From Arthrobacter sp. StoSoilB19 (GTDB taxonomy: Bacteria; Actinomycetota; Actinomycetes; Actinomycetales; Micrococcaceae): DNA of 64,000 nucleotides. Below the pieces are notes generated by a model. That model was not told the DNA's origin and searched no databases. It saw only the letters and a program-made list of their open reading frames with translations. The translations under genes and the position numbers were made by a program. Location of the stretch: NCBI RefSeq assembly GCF_019977275.1, contig NZ_AP024650.1, forward strand, positions 1,426,001 through 1,490,000. Reading direction: 5' to 3'. How positions within the stretch are numbered: position 1 is the stretch's first letter; each line of letters begins with the position of its first letter. Positions 38,885 to 48,005 of this stretch are shown here, piece after piece.

Positions 38885-39014
38885 CCCGCCAGTCTAATCA
38901 TTAGCAATTCCTAAATCGTTGATTGAGAAAATTCCTGTTGTGCTAACGCTTCGCCGAGGCTTCAATGAGGAGGACAAGACCTCCAGATCTGAATGCCAAG
39001 AAGTAAGGACGCCA
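38885..39014. promoter_or_regulatory. Divergent regulatory region between lysR and tdh
   Basis: This A/T-rich stretch holds the palindrome CTAAT-C-ATTAG (38894-38904), immediately upstream of the LysR start and a candidate LysR box. TTGATT (38919-38924) is spaced 16 bases from TGCTAA (38941-38946), a plausible tdh promoter. TAAGGA at 39004-39009 is the tdh ribosome site. Confidence 0.45.
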
Positions 39015-40061
39015 ATGAAGGCCCTGTACAAGCCCGGCCCGCAGGCCGGATTCGAACTCGTCGACAGGCCCGAGCCGGAGGCCGGTCCGGCGGACGTGAA
39101 GATCCGGGTCATGACCACCGGGATCTGCGGCACGGACCTGCACATCCAGTCCTGGGACTCCTGGGCCCAGGGGATCATCGAAGCGCCCCTCATCGCCGGC
39201 CACGAGTTCTACGGCGAAGTGGTGGAGGTGGGCGAAGACGTCCGCGAAGTCAAGGTTGGCGACAGGGTCTCCGGGGAAGGCCACGTGGTGTGCGGCATTT
39301 GCCGGAACTGCCGCGCAGGACGCCGCCAGATGTGCATCCACACGGTCAGCGTGGGGGTCCAGCGCGACGGGGCTTTCGCCGAGTACGTGGTGATCCCCGA
39401 GACCAACGCGTGGGTCCACCACGACGCCTCCGTCACGCCCGAACTTGGCGCCATCTTCGACCCCTTCGGCAACGCCGTGCACACCGCACTGAGCTTCCCG
39501 CTGGTGGGGGAGGACGTCCTCATCACCGGGGCCGGCCCCATTGGCCTGATGGCAGTCGCCGTCGCCCGCCACGCCGGAGCCCGCAAGATCGCCATCACCG
39601 ACGTTTCCCGGCCCCGGCTGGACCTGGCCCGGCAGCTCGGGGCCGACCTCGCCATCGATGTCTCCACCACGCGGGTCCGCGACGCCCAGCGCGAGCTCGG
39701 CATGCGCGAAGGCTTCGACGTCGGAATGGAAATGTCCGGCCACCCCTCCGCCCTGCCTGAGATGATCGACAACATGAACCACGGCGGCCGGATCGCCATG
39801 CTGGGGCTGCCCAGCCAGGAAATCATCATCGACTGGGGCAAAGTGGTCACCCACATGCTGACCCTGAAGGGCATCTATGGCCGGGAGATGTACGAAACCT
39901 GGTACGCCATGAGCGCCATGCTCTCATCCAACCCGGTGCTCCATGCGGGCATCTCCGCCGTGGTCACGGACACGCTTCCCGCCACGGACTGGGAGAAGGG
40001 CTTCGACATTGCCCGCAGCGGCGTGGGCGGCAAAGTAGTCCTCGACTGGACCCGACTGTAA
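39015..40061 (+). CDS. tdh: L-threonine 3-dehydrogenase
   Basis: This 348-residue zinc- and NAD-dependent enzyme oxidises L-threonine to 2-amino-3-ketobutyrate. Typical features are [18 protein letters not shown], the catalytic-zinc GHEFYGEV, a structural zinc loop [15 protein letters not shown], the Rossmann motif [18 protein letters not shown], and the Tdh-specific [14 protein letters not shown] near the end. The ATG at 39015 follows TAAGGA by 5 bases. It forms a two-gene unit with kbl, 8 bases downstream. Confidence 0.96.
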   Translation: MKALYKPGPQAGFELVDRPEPEAGPADVKIRVMTTGICGTDLHIQSWDSWAQGIIEAPLIAGHEFYGEVVEVGEDVREVKVGDRVSGEGHVVCGICRNCRAGRRQMCIHTVSVGVQRDGAFAEYVVIPETNAWVHHDASVTPELGAIFDPFGNAVHTALSFPLVGEDVLITGAGPIGLMAVAVARHAGARKIAITDVSRPRLDLARQLGADLAIDVSTTRVRDAQRELGMREGFDVGMEMSGHPSALPEMIDNMNHGGRIAMLGLPSQEIIIDWGKVVTHMLTLKGIYGREMYETWYAMSAMLSSNPVLHAGISAVVTDTLPATDWEKGFDIARSGVGGKVVLDWTRL

Positions 40062-40069
40062 GGAAACCC

Positions 40070-41266
40070 ATGTACACCTCCATCAAGGACCAGCTTCGCG
40101 ACGAGCTGGAGGAAATCCGCACCGCCGGGCTCTACAAGACTGAACGCAGCATCAGCTCGCCGCAGTCCAGCCACATCACTGCCGGACAGATCGGCGCGCC
40201 GGGTGCCGACGTGCTGAACTTCTGCGCCAACAATTACCTGGGCCTGGCCGACCACCCGGACATCATCAATGCAGCCAAGGCCGCCATGGATGAGCGCGGC
40301 TTCGGCATGGCCAGTGTCCGTTTCATCTGCGGAACCCAGGACCTGCACCTCAAACTTGAGGCCAGGGTTTCCGCTTTCCTGGGTACCGAGGACACCATCC
40401 TGTTCTCAAGCTGCTTTGACGCCAATGGCGGCGTCTTCGAATCCCTCTTCGGGTCCGAGGATGCGGTCATTTCGGACGCCCTCAACCACGCTTCCATCAT
40501 CGACGGCATCCGGCTGTGCAAGGCGCGCCGCTACCGCTACGCCAACCAGGACATGGCCGAGCTCGAGGCCCGCCTGCAGGAGGCGCAGGACGCCCGCCGG
40601 AAGATCATCGTCACCGACGGCGTGTTTTCAATGGACGGCTACCTGGCTCCGCTCGAGGCCATCTGCGACCTCGCCGAAAAGTACGGCGCCCTGGTGATGG
40701 TGGACGACTCCCACGCCGTGGGCTTCATGGGCGCCACCGGCGCGGGCACCCCCGAACACGCCGGCGTGTCCTCCCGCGTGGACATCTACACCGGCACCTT
40801 CGGCAAGGCCCTGGGCGGGGCGTCAGGCGGCTACGTGTCCGGCCGCAGGGAGATCATAGCCATGCTGCGGCAGAAGGCGCGCCCCTACCTGTTCTCCAAC
40901 TCGGTGGCCCCCGCCATTGTGGCCGCCACCCTCAAGGCTCTGGACCTGGTGGAAAACTCGGCCGACCTGCGCCGCCGTCTCTTCGAAAACGCCGAACTGT
41001 TCCGCCGCCGCATGACCGGGGAGGGCTTCGACCTGCTGCCCGGCGAACACGCCATCGTGCCGGTGATGTTCGGCGATGCCGTGATGGCCGCCAAGGTTGC
41101 CGACCTCATGCTGCAGCACGGCGTCTTCGTCACCGCCTTCAGCTTCCCCGTGGTTCCGCGCGGTGCCGCGAGGATCCGGGTGCAGCTGTCCGCCGCCCAT
41201 TCAGCGGACGACGTCGAAGCGTGCGTTCGTGCCTTCGTCGCCAGCCGCACCGAAGCAACAGCCTGA
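40070..41266 (+). CDS. kbl: Glycine C-acetyltransferase (2-amino-3-ketobutyrate CoA ligase)
   Basis: This 398-residue PLP enzyme splits 2-amino-3-ketobutyrate with CoA into glycine and acetyl-CoA, completing the Tdh pathway. The PLP Lys is K246 in [13 protein letters not shown]. Other alpha-oxoamine-synthase motifs are [26 protein letters not shown], and [12 protein letters not shown]. It immediately follows tdh, as in many bacteria. Confidence 0.97.
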   Translation: MYTSIKDQLRDELEEIRTAGLYKTERSISSPQSSHITAGQIGAPGADVLNFCANNYLGLADHPDIINAAKAAMDERGFGMASVRFICGTQDLHLKLEARVSAFLGTEDTILFSSCFDANGGVFESLFGSEDAVISDALNHASIIDGIRLCKARRYRYANQDMAELEARLQEAQDARRKIIVTDGVFSMDGYLAPLEAICDLAEKYGALVMVDDSHAVGFMGATGAGTPEHAGVSSRVDIYTGTFGKALGGASGGYVSGRREIIAMLRQKARPYLFSNSVAPAIVAATLKALDLVENSADLRRRLFENAELFRRRMTGEGFDLLPGEHAIVPVMFGDAVMAAKVADLMLQHGVFVTAFSFPVVPRGAARIRVQLSAAHSADDVEACVRAFVASRTEATA

Positions 41267-41306
41267 CGAAAGTTCCACCGGCCACGAACTCTGCAAGGAT
41301 GGACGG

Positions 41307-42422
41307 ATGGCAGCACATTACGATGTCCTGATCGTGGGCGGCGGCATTGCCGGCCTGTCCCTGGCCTCCGCGCTGGCCGGCCGCTGCAGCGTGGCACTGG
41401 TGGAGGCGGAGCAGGAGCTGGCGTACCACACGTCCTCCCGCTCCGCCCGGCAGCTGATCCCGAGCTACGGCCCTCCCGTGGTGCAGGAACTCACGCTCCG
41501 GACCCTGGAACTGATCGCGGCGCGGGACGCGGAACTGCCGGAACCGGTCCTGACGCCGCGCAGCTTCATGCTGATCGGCTCCGAGGCCGATGTTGCCGCG
41601 GAATCCAGCGGGCACATGCAGCCCATCGCTGTTGACCGCGCGCTTGAGCTGTGCCCGGCCCTGCTCCCGGGAACCTTCGCCGCCGCCGGACTGGATACTG
41701 GCTCGTTTGGCTGCAACGCGCCCCTGCTCCTGGACACGCACCGCAAACAGGCACTCGAGGCCGGAGCCGATATCATCACCGGCGCACGGGTGCATTCGGC
41801 GCAACGGCTGGGTTCCGGATGGCAGGTGGGTGCCGGGGCCGAGGGCTTTGAAGCCGGCGTCCTGGTCAATGCAGCCGGGGCATGGGCTGATGAGCTCGCA
41901 GTGATCAGCGGCGTCGAGAAACTGGGACTGCAGCCGTACCGGCGCACTGCGGCGATTGCCGCCGTCGAACGCCCCCTGCCTGCCGCCACCCCGATGGTGG
42001 CGGCAGCGAACAATACCTTCTACTTCCGCCCTGACGGTGACGACGTCCTGGTTTCGCCGTCCGAAACCGTGCCCAGTGGCCCCGAGGACGCGCGGCCCCG
42101 GCCAGGCGACGTGGAGCGCCTGGTGGAAAAGCTGAACTCCATCACCAGCCTGGGGATCACGGGAATCCGCCGCGCCTGGACCGGCCTGCGCACTGAGGCC
42201 GCCGACGGGGTTCCGGTGGCGGGCTTCGACGCCGAAGCCCCCGGTTTCTACTGGCTGGTGGGGCAGGGCGGCTACGGCTTCCAGACCTCCGCTGCGATGG
42301 CCGAGCTCGCCGCTGACCAGATCCTCGCCGGCCAGGGAGCGTCCGGAGGTGCCGCCGCCGACGGTCCGGAATCCCGGACAGCGCAGGCCCTGGCTGCCAG
42401 CCGCTGGTCCATCCGACGCTGA
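41307..42422 (+). CDS. FAD-dependent D-amino-acid dehydrogenase-like oxidoreductase (DAO family)
   Basis: This 371-residue flavoprotein has the N-terminal dinucleotide-binding motif VLIVGGGIAGLSLASALAG. The stretch YHTSSRSARQLIPSYGPPVV resembles D-arginine dehydrogenase (DauA) more than glycine oxidase, and the C-terminal FAD loop reads YWLVGQGGYGFQTSAAMAEL. The ATG at 41307 follows AAGGA by 7 bases and lies 40 bases after kbl, so it is probably in the same transcript. The substrate is likely a D- or other amino acid; the exact one is open. Confidence 0.85.
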   Translation: MAAHYDVLIVGGGIAGLSLASALAGRCSVALVEAEQELAYHTSSRSARQLIPSYGPPVVQELTLRTLELIAARDAELPEPVLTPRSFMLIGSEADVAAESSGHMQPIAVDRALELCPALLPGTFAAAGLDTGSFGCNAPLLLDTHRKQALEAGADIITGARVHSAQRLGSGWQVGAGAEGFEAGVLVNAAGAWADELAVISGVEKLGLQPYRRTAAIAAVERPLPAATPMVAAANNTFYFRPDGDDVLVSPSETVPSGPEDARPRPGDVERLVEKLNSITSLGITGIRRAWTGLRTEAADGVPVAGFDAEAPGFYWLVGQGGYGFQTSAAMAELAADQILAGQGASGGAAADGPESRTAQALAASRWSIRR

Positions 42423-42433
42423 AGAATAGTCCC

Positions 42434-43645
42434 ATGAGCACCCTGATCACCAATATTGCCGAGCTGATGACCCAGGACCTTGAACACCGGGTCCTGAAGG
42501 ACGCGGCGGTAGTGGTCGAGGGCGAACGGATCTCCTGGATCGGCGCCGCGGCCGAGGCCCCGGCGGCGGACGAAGCCATCGACGCCGGCGGCCGCGCCAT
42601 GCTCCCCGGATGGGTGGACTCCCACAGCCACCTGCTGTTCGCCGGGGACCGTACCGCGGAATTCGAAGCACGGATGGCGGGGGAGGCGTACGCTGCCGGA
42701 GGCATCGCCGTCACCATGAACGCCACGCGTGCCACGTCGGACTTTGACCTCACCCGCCTGGCCATGGGCCGGGTTGCCGAGGCAGTCTCGCAGGGGACCA
42801 CTTACCTGGAAACGAAGACCGGCTACGGCCTGGATATCGGGAACGAGGCCCGCAGCGCGCGTATCGCCGCCGGCGTGGCGGACCAGGTGACCTACCTGGG
42901 CGCCCACCTGGTTCCTGCCGGACAGGACCCGGAGGAGTACACAGACCTGGTCTGCGGACCGATGCTTGATGCCGTCCGCCCCTACGTCCAGTGGGCCGAC
43001 GTTTTCTGCGAGGAGGGCGCGTTTACTGCCGAACAGTCCCGCCGCGTGCTGACGGCCTGCCGCGACGCCGGACTGGGCCTGCGCGTGCACGGCAACCAGC
43101 TGGGTGAGGGCCCCGGCGTGCAGCTTGCCGTGGAGATGGCGGCCGCCAGCGTGGACCACGTCAACTACCTGGCAGGGCAGGACGTGAAGTCCCTTGCGGC
43201 TTCCTGGTCCGGGTGGGACCCCGCCACCGGCACAGGCGAGCGGGGCACTGTGGCCACCTGCCTCCCGGCCTGCGACCTCTCAACCCGCCAGCCGCTGGCC
43301 CCGGCCCGCACGCTTCTCGACGCCGGTGTGCAGGTGGCGCTCGCTTCCAACTGCAATCCCGGAACGTCGTATACAAGTTCCATGGCATTCTGCGTCACCA
43401 CCGCCGTCCTCCAGATGCACCTGAGCGTGCATGAGGCCGTCCGCGCCGCCACCCATGGCGGCGCACTGGCGTTGCACAAGGAAAGCGGGCGCGATGCGGA
43501 CGGTGAACGCGCCGTGGGGTCCATCGCCGTCGGGCACCGCGCCGACCTGCACCTGCTCAACGCCCCGTCCGCAACGCATCTCGCTTACCGTCCCGGCATG
43601 CCATTGACGTACGCTGTGTGGCGGGCCGGAGCCAGGGAGCGGTAG
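42434..43645 (+). CDS. hutI: Imidazolonepropionase
   Basis: This 403-residue metal-dependent amidohydrolase opens imidazolonepropionate to formiminoglutamate in histidine breakdown. Metal-site H-x-H is in DSHSHLLFAGDRTAEFEAR. Later family motifs are TTYLETKTGYGLD, GLRVHGNQLGEG, SVDHVNYLAGQD, and ALASNCNPGTSYTSSM. It starts 12 bases after the flavoprotein gene. No hutH, hutU or hutG lies in the window, so this hutI is separate from any other hut genes. Confidence 0.94.
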   Translation: MSTLITNIAELMTQDLEHRVLKDAAVVVEGERISWIGAAAEAPAADEAIDAGGRAMLPGWVDSHSHLLFAGDRTAEFEARMAGEAYAAGGIAVTMNATRATSDFDLTRLAMGRVAEAVSQGTTYLETKTGYGLDIGNEARSARIAAGVADQVTYLGAHLVPAGQDPEEYTDLVCGPMLDAVRPYVQWADVFCEEGAFTAEQSRRVLTACRDAGLGLRVHGNQLGEGPGVQLAVEMAAASVDHVNYLAGQDVKSLAASWSGWDPATGTGERGTVATCLPACDLSTRQPLAPARTLLDAGVQVALASNCNPGTSYTSSMAFCVTTAVLQMHLSVHEAVRAATHGGALALHKESGRDADGERAVGSIAVGHRADLHLLNAPSATHLAYRPGMPLTYAVWRAGARER

Positions 43646-43663
43646 GTCCATACCGTTTTTTTT
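43640..43663 (+). terminator. Intrinsic terminator after hutI
   Basis: CGGTA (43640-43644) pairs with TACCG (43651-43655) around a 6-base loop, followed directly by eight T (43656-43663). The hairpin overlaps the hutI stop codon. A clear U-tract is rare in this window. Confidence 0.6.
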
Positions 43664-43670
43664 GATTGTT

Positions 43671-43703
43671 CCTGACTGTTTTCCTTGAGTTATAATCAGG
43701 AAA
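43671..43703 (+). promoter_or_regulatory. Promoter and palindromic operator of the DeoR gene
   Basis: A consensus -10 TATAAT (43691-43696) lies between TTTCCT (43680-43685) and AGGAAA (43698-43703), a perfect inverted repeat. CCTGA (43671-43675) also pairs with TCAGG (43696-43700). A repressor bound here would cover the promoter, consistent with DeoR autoregulation. No good -35 is seen. Confidence 0.5.
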
Positions 43704-43747
43704 CGTCATCGATCGTGGTGGCTGATGTACGGAAAGGCCCCGCTTGC

Positions 43748-44536
43748 ATGACGCGCACTGACCGGCTGACCGCGATTCTTGACCTGCTGGCCAGAACCGG
43801 CCAGGTGGAGGTCGACGAGATTGTCAGCACCCTCAACGTATCCCCGGCCACCGCTCGGCGTGACCTGGACAGCCTCGCCAAACGCCGGCTGCTGACGCGT
43901 ACCCGCGGCGGCGCCACCACCGGTGCCCTGGCCTACGACCTCCCCGGCCGCTACAACCGCGACGACCACGCCGAAGCCAAGGAACAAATCGCGCAGTGCG
44001 CCTCGGCGCTGATCCGGCCCGGCGCTGTGATCGGCCTGTGCGGAGGTACCACCAGCACAGCGCTCGCGCAGATCCTGGCCACCCGGGAAGACCTGAACGC
44101 CCCCTCCAACCAGCCCACCCTCACCGTGGTTACCAACGCCATCAACATCGCGGGCCAGTTGGCCGTACGGCCCAACATCAAGGTGATGGTGACCGGTGGA
44201 ATCCTCAACCCGCGGTCCTATGAACTGGTGGGACCCTATACGGACATCATCATGCAGAAGGTGGTGCTGGACATCGCCTTCATCGGCGTCAACGGCATCG
44301 ATCCCGAAGTCGGGCCCACCAACACGGGGGAGGGGGAGGCCTCCGTCAATGCGCTGCTGGCCAGCAGGGCCAGGGTGTCCTACGTCCTGGCCGATTCCTC
44401 CAAAGTGGGCGTGCGGGCCTTCGCCACCATGGACGGCTACAACTTCACCCGGCTGATCACCGATGCCGGCATCTCGCCCCGCGACAAGGCTGCCTTTGAA
44501 GCCAACGGCACGGAAGTGATTGTCGCGCCCGCCTGA
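43748..44536 (+). CDS. DeoR-family transcriptional regulator
   Basis: This 262-residue regulator has an N-terminal DeoR helix-turn-helix (RLTAILDLLARTGQVEVDEI; VSPATARRDLDSLAKRRLL) and a C-terminal sugar-phosphate-sensing domain (GLCGGTTSTALAQILA; VTGGILNPRSYELVGP; FIGVNGIDPEVG; DSSKVGVRAF). The ATG at 43748 is preferred to a TTG-type start further up, with GAAAGG about 10 bases before it. DeoR proteins usually repress sugar or amino-sugar genes, yet no sugar operon adjoins it, so its targets are probably elsewhere. Confidence 0.92.
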   Translation: MTRTDRLTAILDLLARTGQVEVDEIVSTLNVSPATARRDLDSLAKRRLLTRTRGGATTGALAYDLPGRYNRDDHAEAKEQIAQCASALIRPGAVIGLCGGTTSTALAQILATREDLNAPSNQPTLTVVTNAINIAGQLAVRPNIKVMVTGGILNPRSYELVGPYTDIIMQKVVLDIAFIGVNGIDPEVGPTNTGEGEASVNALLASRARVSYVLADSSKVGVRAFATMDGYNFTRLITDAGISPRDKAAFEANGTEVIVAPA

Positions 44537-44647
44537 CCCGAACTGCCGGCACCGGGCTCCTCCGGCGGCGCACCGCTGCCCGCTTGCGACTGCGGACACC
44601 AGCCGCTCCATCAGGCCGGATCCAGAAACTGAAGGCAAGATGGGAAC

Positions 44648-45427
44648 ATGCTGGTTCCCTCCCGCCGTCGCCTTCGGCTCGAAGTATGGATCGTCCTGGG
44701 CCTGTCCCTGGGCCAGTCGGCTGTCTACTCCGTGGTGCAGCTGCTGGACAAGATGACACGCGCCCCGCTTGCCGAGGGCACGTCCACCCTGAACCGCTCC
44801 CAGAGCACCCGCGAATACTTCGACCTCACATATCAGCTGCTGGACATCATCTTTGCGCTGGTGCCCGTGCTGCTGGTCTTCTACTTCCTGACGGACCAGC
44901 GCCAGGCAGTGCCGGGCGAGGCGGGCAACTCCCGCTCTGCCTTTCAGAAACTGGGGTTCAATTTTGCCCGGCCCGGCAGGGATCTGCTCCAGGGCCTCGG
45001 ACTGGCTGGACTGATCGGCATACCCTCGCTGGGTCTCTATGCGGCCGGCCGGGCGCTCGGAATTACCACCGCCATCATCCCCAGCGCCCTGGATGCCTAT
45101 TGGTGGACCGTGCCTGTGCTCATCCTGTCCGCCATGCGGCACGCCGTGCTTGAGGAAGTCATTGTGGTGGGCTACCTCCTGGACCGCTTTGGCAAGTTCG
45201 GCTGGAGCATGCCGCTGGCCATTGCGGCGAGCTCCGTGCTGCGCGGCAGCTACCACCTTTACCAAGGCTTTGGTCCCTTCATTGGCAACGCCGTGATGGG
45301 CGTGGTCTTTGCCTGGCTGTACACCCGGACCCGCCGGGTCATGCCACTGGTCATCGCCCACGCCCTGCTGGATATCGTGGCCTTCGTTGGCTTCAGCCTG
45401 TTCGGCAAAGCCGTGGGGTTGGGGTAG
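44648..45427 (+). CDS. CPBP-family intramembrane metalloprotease homologue
   Basis: This 259-residue membrane protein has about six hydrophobic segments. It carries the CPBP (CAAX protease and bacteriocin-processing) motifs EE in RHAVLEEVIVVGYLLDR, H in SYHLYQGFGPF, and H in PLVIAHALLDIVAF. Family members act as intramembrane proteases or as immunity or maturation factors. The usual E-E-x-x-x-R motif is altered here (EEVIVVG, lacking the Arg at the fourth position). It is convergent with the DUF222/HNH gene. Confidence 0.85.
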   Translation: MLVPSRRRLRLEVWIVLGLSLGQSAVYSVVQLLDKMTRAPLAEGTSTLNRSQSTREYFDLTYQLLDIIFALVPVLLVFYFLTDQRQAVPGEAGNSRSAFQKLGFNFARPGRDLLQGLGLAGLIGIPSLGLYAAGRALGITTAIIPSALDAYWWTVPVLILSAMRHAVLEEVIVVGYLLDRFGKFGWSMPLAIAASSVLRGSYHLYQGFGPFIGNAVMGVVFAWLYTRTRRVMPLVIAHALLDIVAFVGFSLFGKAVGLG

Positions 45428-45472
45428 GACCCTGGACACCAGCCTGGGCGACTCCAGCCATGCTTGTTGCTG

Positions 45473-47125
45473 TCACATCAGCGTCAGCAGCAACGGCCAG
45501 TCTGCTTGTGGGTCTGGTGGCAACACGAAGGGTTTCGCGTAGAAGTCGTCCCAGAGGGCATCAGCAGCGAAAAGGTCCTCCGGGTCCAGCAGGTTGTCGC
45601 CGTCGGGTTCCTCCATTTCAAGCTCCTCCACTTCCGGTTCCGGCCAGGCTGGAACGGCGGCAAGCGGCACTATTCCTGGCGGCCAGTGGGTTGGTTCGGG
45701 GTCTTGGTGTTCGGGGTTGTAGTGGCGGCCTGTGGGTGAGGTCCAGCCGGGTGGTCCGTGTTCCGTCGCGGGATCCGGGTTCCAGGTGCGGGCGTGCTTC
45801 AAGCGGTGATGTTTGGGGCATAGCTGCGCCAGGTTCCGGACGGCTGTTCTGCCGCCGTGTTCCCAGGCTGTGAGGTGGTCGGTGTGGTTGTCGGGGGTGT
45901 GGTTGGTGCAGCCGGGGAAGGTGCATTTCCGGTCCCGCATGCGGATCCATTGTTTGATGGTTTCGGGGAGCCGGTAGCGGGTGCGTCCGATCTCCAGTGG
46001 TGCCCCGTCGCGGGGGTCGACCAGGACGCGGTAGAACGACTCCGCCCCGTCCGCGACAAGCCTCCGTGCCATTGAGGCAGGGATGGGGCCCATGCCGTTC
46101 AGCACGGCCGGCTCATCGGTGAGTCCGAGCAGGGCGAAGACCGGGACGGTGACCAGGACATCGGCCCGAGGGGTGGGGACCTTGCCAACATCACCAGTGC
46201 TCCCTGTGCCGGAAACGCTGCCTGCGGCCGCCGTATCACCTGTAGCCCGTGCAGCCCCACCCGGAGCAGCCTCACCGGTGGCCGTGGTGGTTCCGGCGCC
46301 GAGGAGGAGTGATGCTGCGATGTCGGGGCGGAGTTGGGTGAGGGTGCGGGGCTCGTCAGGGCCCTGCAGGCCGCGGGCGGTGGCGGTGGTGCGGTTCCAG
46401 ATGGCGCAGGCGGTGTCGCCGGGGAGGTAGAGCGAGAGCCAGGCCATGCCGTCGCGGTCGGGGGTGTATTCCATCCGCCGGTCCGCGACGCCTTTGGCGT
46501 GGCGTTTTTCGAGGGTTTCGGGGTGGTGGCGTTCCCGCCAGGCGCGGATCTTGGCGCGGAACCGGGCGGGGACGAGTTCGCCGGGGGCGGCGCCGCGGGC
46601 GGGGTTGGGGGCGTCGGGGTCGAAGAAGTGCGCCACCAAGGCAGCAGCCCCGTCAGGGGTGAGCCCCTCGGTTTCGTCGGCGACAATCCTGGCATGCTGC
46701 CACGACAGGTCACCGGCTGACAGGGCGCCCAGGAGCGGCGGCAGGGAACACACCCGGCGGGACTGTTCCACCAACCCGCCTGCGGCCGCGGAACTGACGG
46801 TCAGGACTCCGGCGATCTCCTCCACCGTTGACATCTCCGAAAACATGCGCTCATCCACGGGGGCGTCGGGGGCAAGCAGTGCCTGCTGGATTTCGACCGC
46901 TTCTGCCGCGTCCAGGGCTTTCACCGCGGCGAGCTGAGCCTCGACCCGGGAGACTGCCTCCAGCCGTTCCAGCCGGAGCTCGTACCGCCGCTGCAGCACA
47001 TCCACGTCAGCGCCAACACCGGTCCCGGCGGCAAGGAAATGATCCTCACGGGTAAGAGCATCGAGGGCAGCAACAGAGGCAGAAACACCCTCCAACACCA
47101 CCCCAACACCCGTGCCGATTCCCAT
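45473..47125 (-). CDS. DUF222/HNH endonuclease domain protein (13E12-repeat family)
   Basis: This protein of about 550 residues has an N-terminal DUF222 helical domain and a C-terminal HNH nuclease motif: CTFPGCTNHTPDNHTDHLTAW followed by NLAQLCPKHHRLKH, with zinc-type Cys pairs. A variable Ala/Gly/Thr-rich stretch separates the two. Such proteins occur in many copies in Micrococcaceae and relate to the mycobacterial 13E12 repeat, though their activity is largely untested. The start at 47125 (MGIGTGVG) is chosen because a frame open to 47236 would run through a strong hairpin at 47200-47251. It stands alone between convergent and hairpin-bounded neighbours. Confidence 0.85.
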   Translation of the reverse strand: MGIGTGVGVVLEGVSASVAALDALTREDHFLAAGTGVGADVDVLQRRYELRLERLEAVSRVEAQLAAVKALDAAEAVEIQQALLAPDAPVDERMFSEMSTVEEIAGVLTVSSAAAGGLVEQSRRVCSLPPLLGALSAGDLSWQHARIVADETEGLTPDGAAALVAHFFDPDAPNPARGAAPGELVPARFRAKIRAWRERHHPETLEKRHAKGVADRRMEYTPDRDGMAWLSLYLPGDTACAIWNRTTATARGLQGPDEPRTLTQLRPDIAASLLLGAGTTTATGEAAPGGAARATGDTAAAGSVSGTGSTGDVGKVPTPRADVLVTVPVFALLGLTDEPAVLNGMGPIPASMARRLVADGAESFYRVLVDPRDGAPLEIGRTRYRLPETIKQWIRMRDRKCTFPGCTNHTPDNHTDHLTAWEHGGRTAVRNLAQLCPKHHRLKHARTWNPDPATEHGPPGWTSPTGRHYNPEHQDPEPTHWPPGIVPLAAVPAWPEPEVEELEMEEPDGDNLLDPEDLFAADALWDDFYAKPFVLPPDPQADWPLLLTLM

Positions 47126-47199
47126 ACCCACATCATCCAGCGAGGCACCGACATTCAGACCTGGATCGCAGCGATGTAGGAAGCAGCCACTTAAATGAA

Positions 47200-47251
47200 T
47201 TCGGCCGCCATCGGGTAGTGACGCCGTTGTCACCACCTGATGGCGGCCGAA
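47200..47251. repeat. Long hairpin upstream of the DUF222/HNH gene
   Basis: TTCGGCCGCCATC (47200-47212) pairs perfectly with GATGGCGGCCGAA (47239-47251). The stem continues inward as GGTAGTGAC/GTCACCACC with one mismatch, leaving a 6-base loop. It lies between two genes on the same strand and could be a terminator or a mobile palindromic unit. Confidence 0.6.
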
Positions 47252-47280
47252 GCTGATCCGGGTACTGGCCCGGTGAACCC

Positions 47281-47301
47281 CCTCCCGGACATTCCGGGAG
47301 G
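47281..47301 (-). terminator. Hairpin after the VOC-like gene
   Basis: CCTCCCGGA (47281-47289) and TCCGGGAGG (47293-47301) form a perfect 9-base stem with a 3-base loop. It lies 14 bases beyond the stop of the minus-strand gene at 47315. Confidence 0.6.
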
Positions 47302-47314
47302 CTGGGGTGGAGCG

Positions 47315-47953
47315 TCAGATGGTGACGGCTCCGTTGGCGGTTTCAAACGTGACCGACAGGATGCCCGGAGTTCCATGCGGGGCGACCCACTCCACCGCCA
47401 CGTCCTCAAGCGGCTTCTCCACCGGTTCACCCAGCCACTCGGTCACGCGGGACGCGGAGCCGGCGATGGTCAGGCAGCTCATCTTAAGGTTGCTGGGGTA
47501 GGCGTTGGACGGGTGCAGTGCCGGGTCGCCTTCCCACTTGAGCATGTACGGCACCTGGGGATCGGCGATAAGGCCAAGGATGCCAATCTGTTTCCAGACC
47601 AGCTCCCGGCCGTCCGGGAACTTGCGGTTGCCGTTCACCGCGGCGCGGCCAAGGCGTGCCTCGAACGGGGCGAGGTCGTCCACTTCGACGCACCAGCCCA
47701 TCCAGCCGCCACCGGCCGCGGAACGGGCACGCACGGCCTGTCCGAACGGTGCCTTGTCCGAAGCCGGGTGGTCCAGGACCTCTACGACTTCCAGGTACTT
47801 GTGCCCGGCGAGCGGGATGATCATATTCCGGGTTCCGAACCGGGGGTGCACCCCGCCCTTCACTGCCTCAACGCCGAGGGCAGATGAAATACGTTCGGTA
47901 GTGGCCGCGAGGCCATCTTGTTCACAGGCGTAAGAGACGTGATCCATGCGCAT
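47315..47953 (-). CDS. VOC/glyoxalase-like domain protein
   Basis: This 212-residue protein of the vicinal-oxygen-chelate type (glyoxalase_3-like) begins DHVSYACEQDGLAATTERIS. The middle has GTRNMIIPLAGHKYLEVVEV, and a second half-domain is seen in LVWKQIGILGLIADPQVPYM. Metal-ligand positions (His near the start, Glu in YLEVVEV) are present. The reaction is unknown. The ATG at 47953 is used; a second ATG two codons on is possible. It is divergent from the metY riboswitch region. Confidence 0.75.
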   Translation of the reverse strand: MRMDHVSYACEQDGLAATTERISSALGVEAVKGGVHPRFGTRNMIIPLAGHKYLEVVEVLDHPASDKAPFGQAVRARSAAGGGWMGWCVEVDDLAPFEARLGRAAVNGNRKFPDGRELVWKQIGILGLIADPQVPYMLKWEGDPALHPSNAYPSNLKMSCLTIAGSASRVTEWLGEPVEKPLEDVAVEWVAPHGTPGILSVTFETANGAVTI

Positions 47954-47989
47954 GGCAACATCTTGGCACTTTGTGATCCGGCTCTCAGC

Positions 47990-48003
47990 TAAGGGTACCC
48001 TTA
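47990..48003. promoter_or_regulatory. 14-bp perfect palindrome in the divergent region
   Basis: TAAGGGTACCCTTA is a perfect palindrome located 37 bases before the VOC-like gene start (minus strand). It is a candidate repressor site; no known regulator consensus was matched with confidence. Confidence 0.4.
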
Positions 48004-48005
48004 CT

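Noticed and set aside
47126-47236. Longer N terminus for the DUF222/HNH protein
   Set aside because: It would read through half of the strong hairpin at 47200-47251 and gives a Cys/His sequence not typical of the family.
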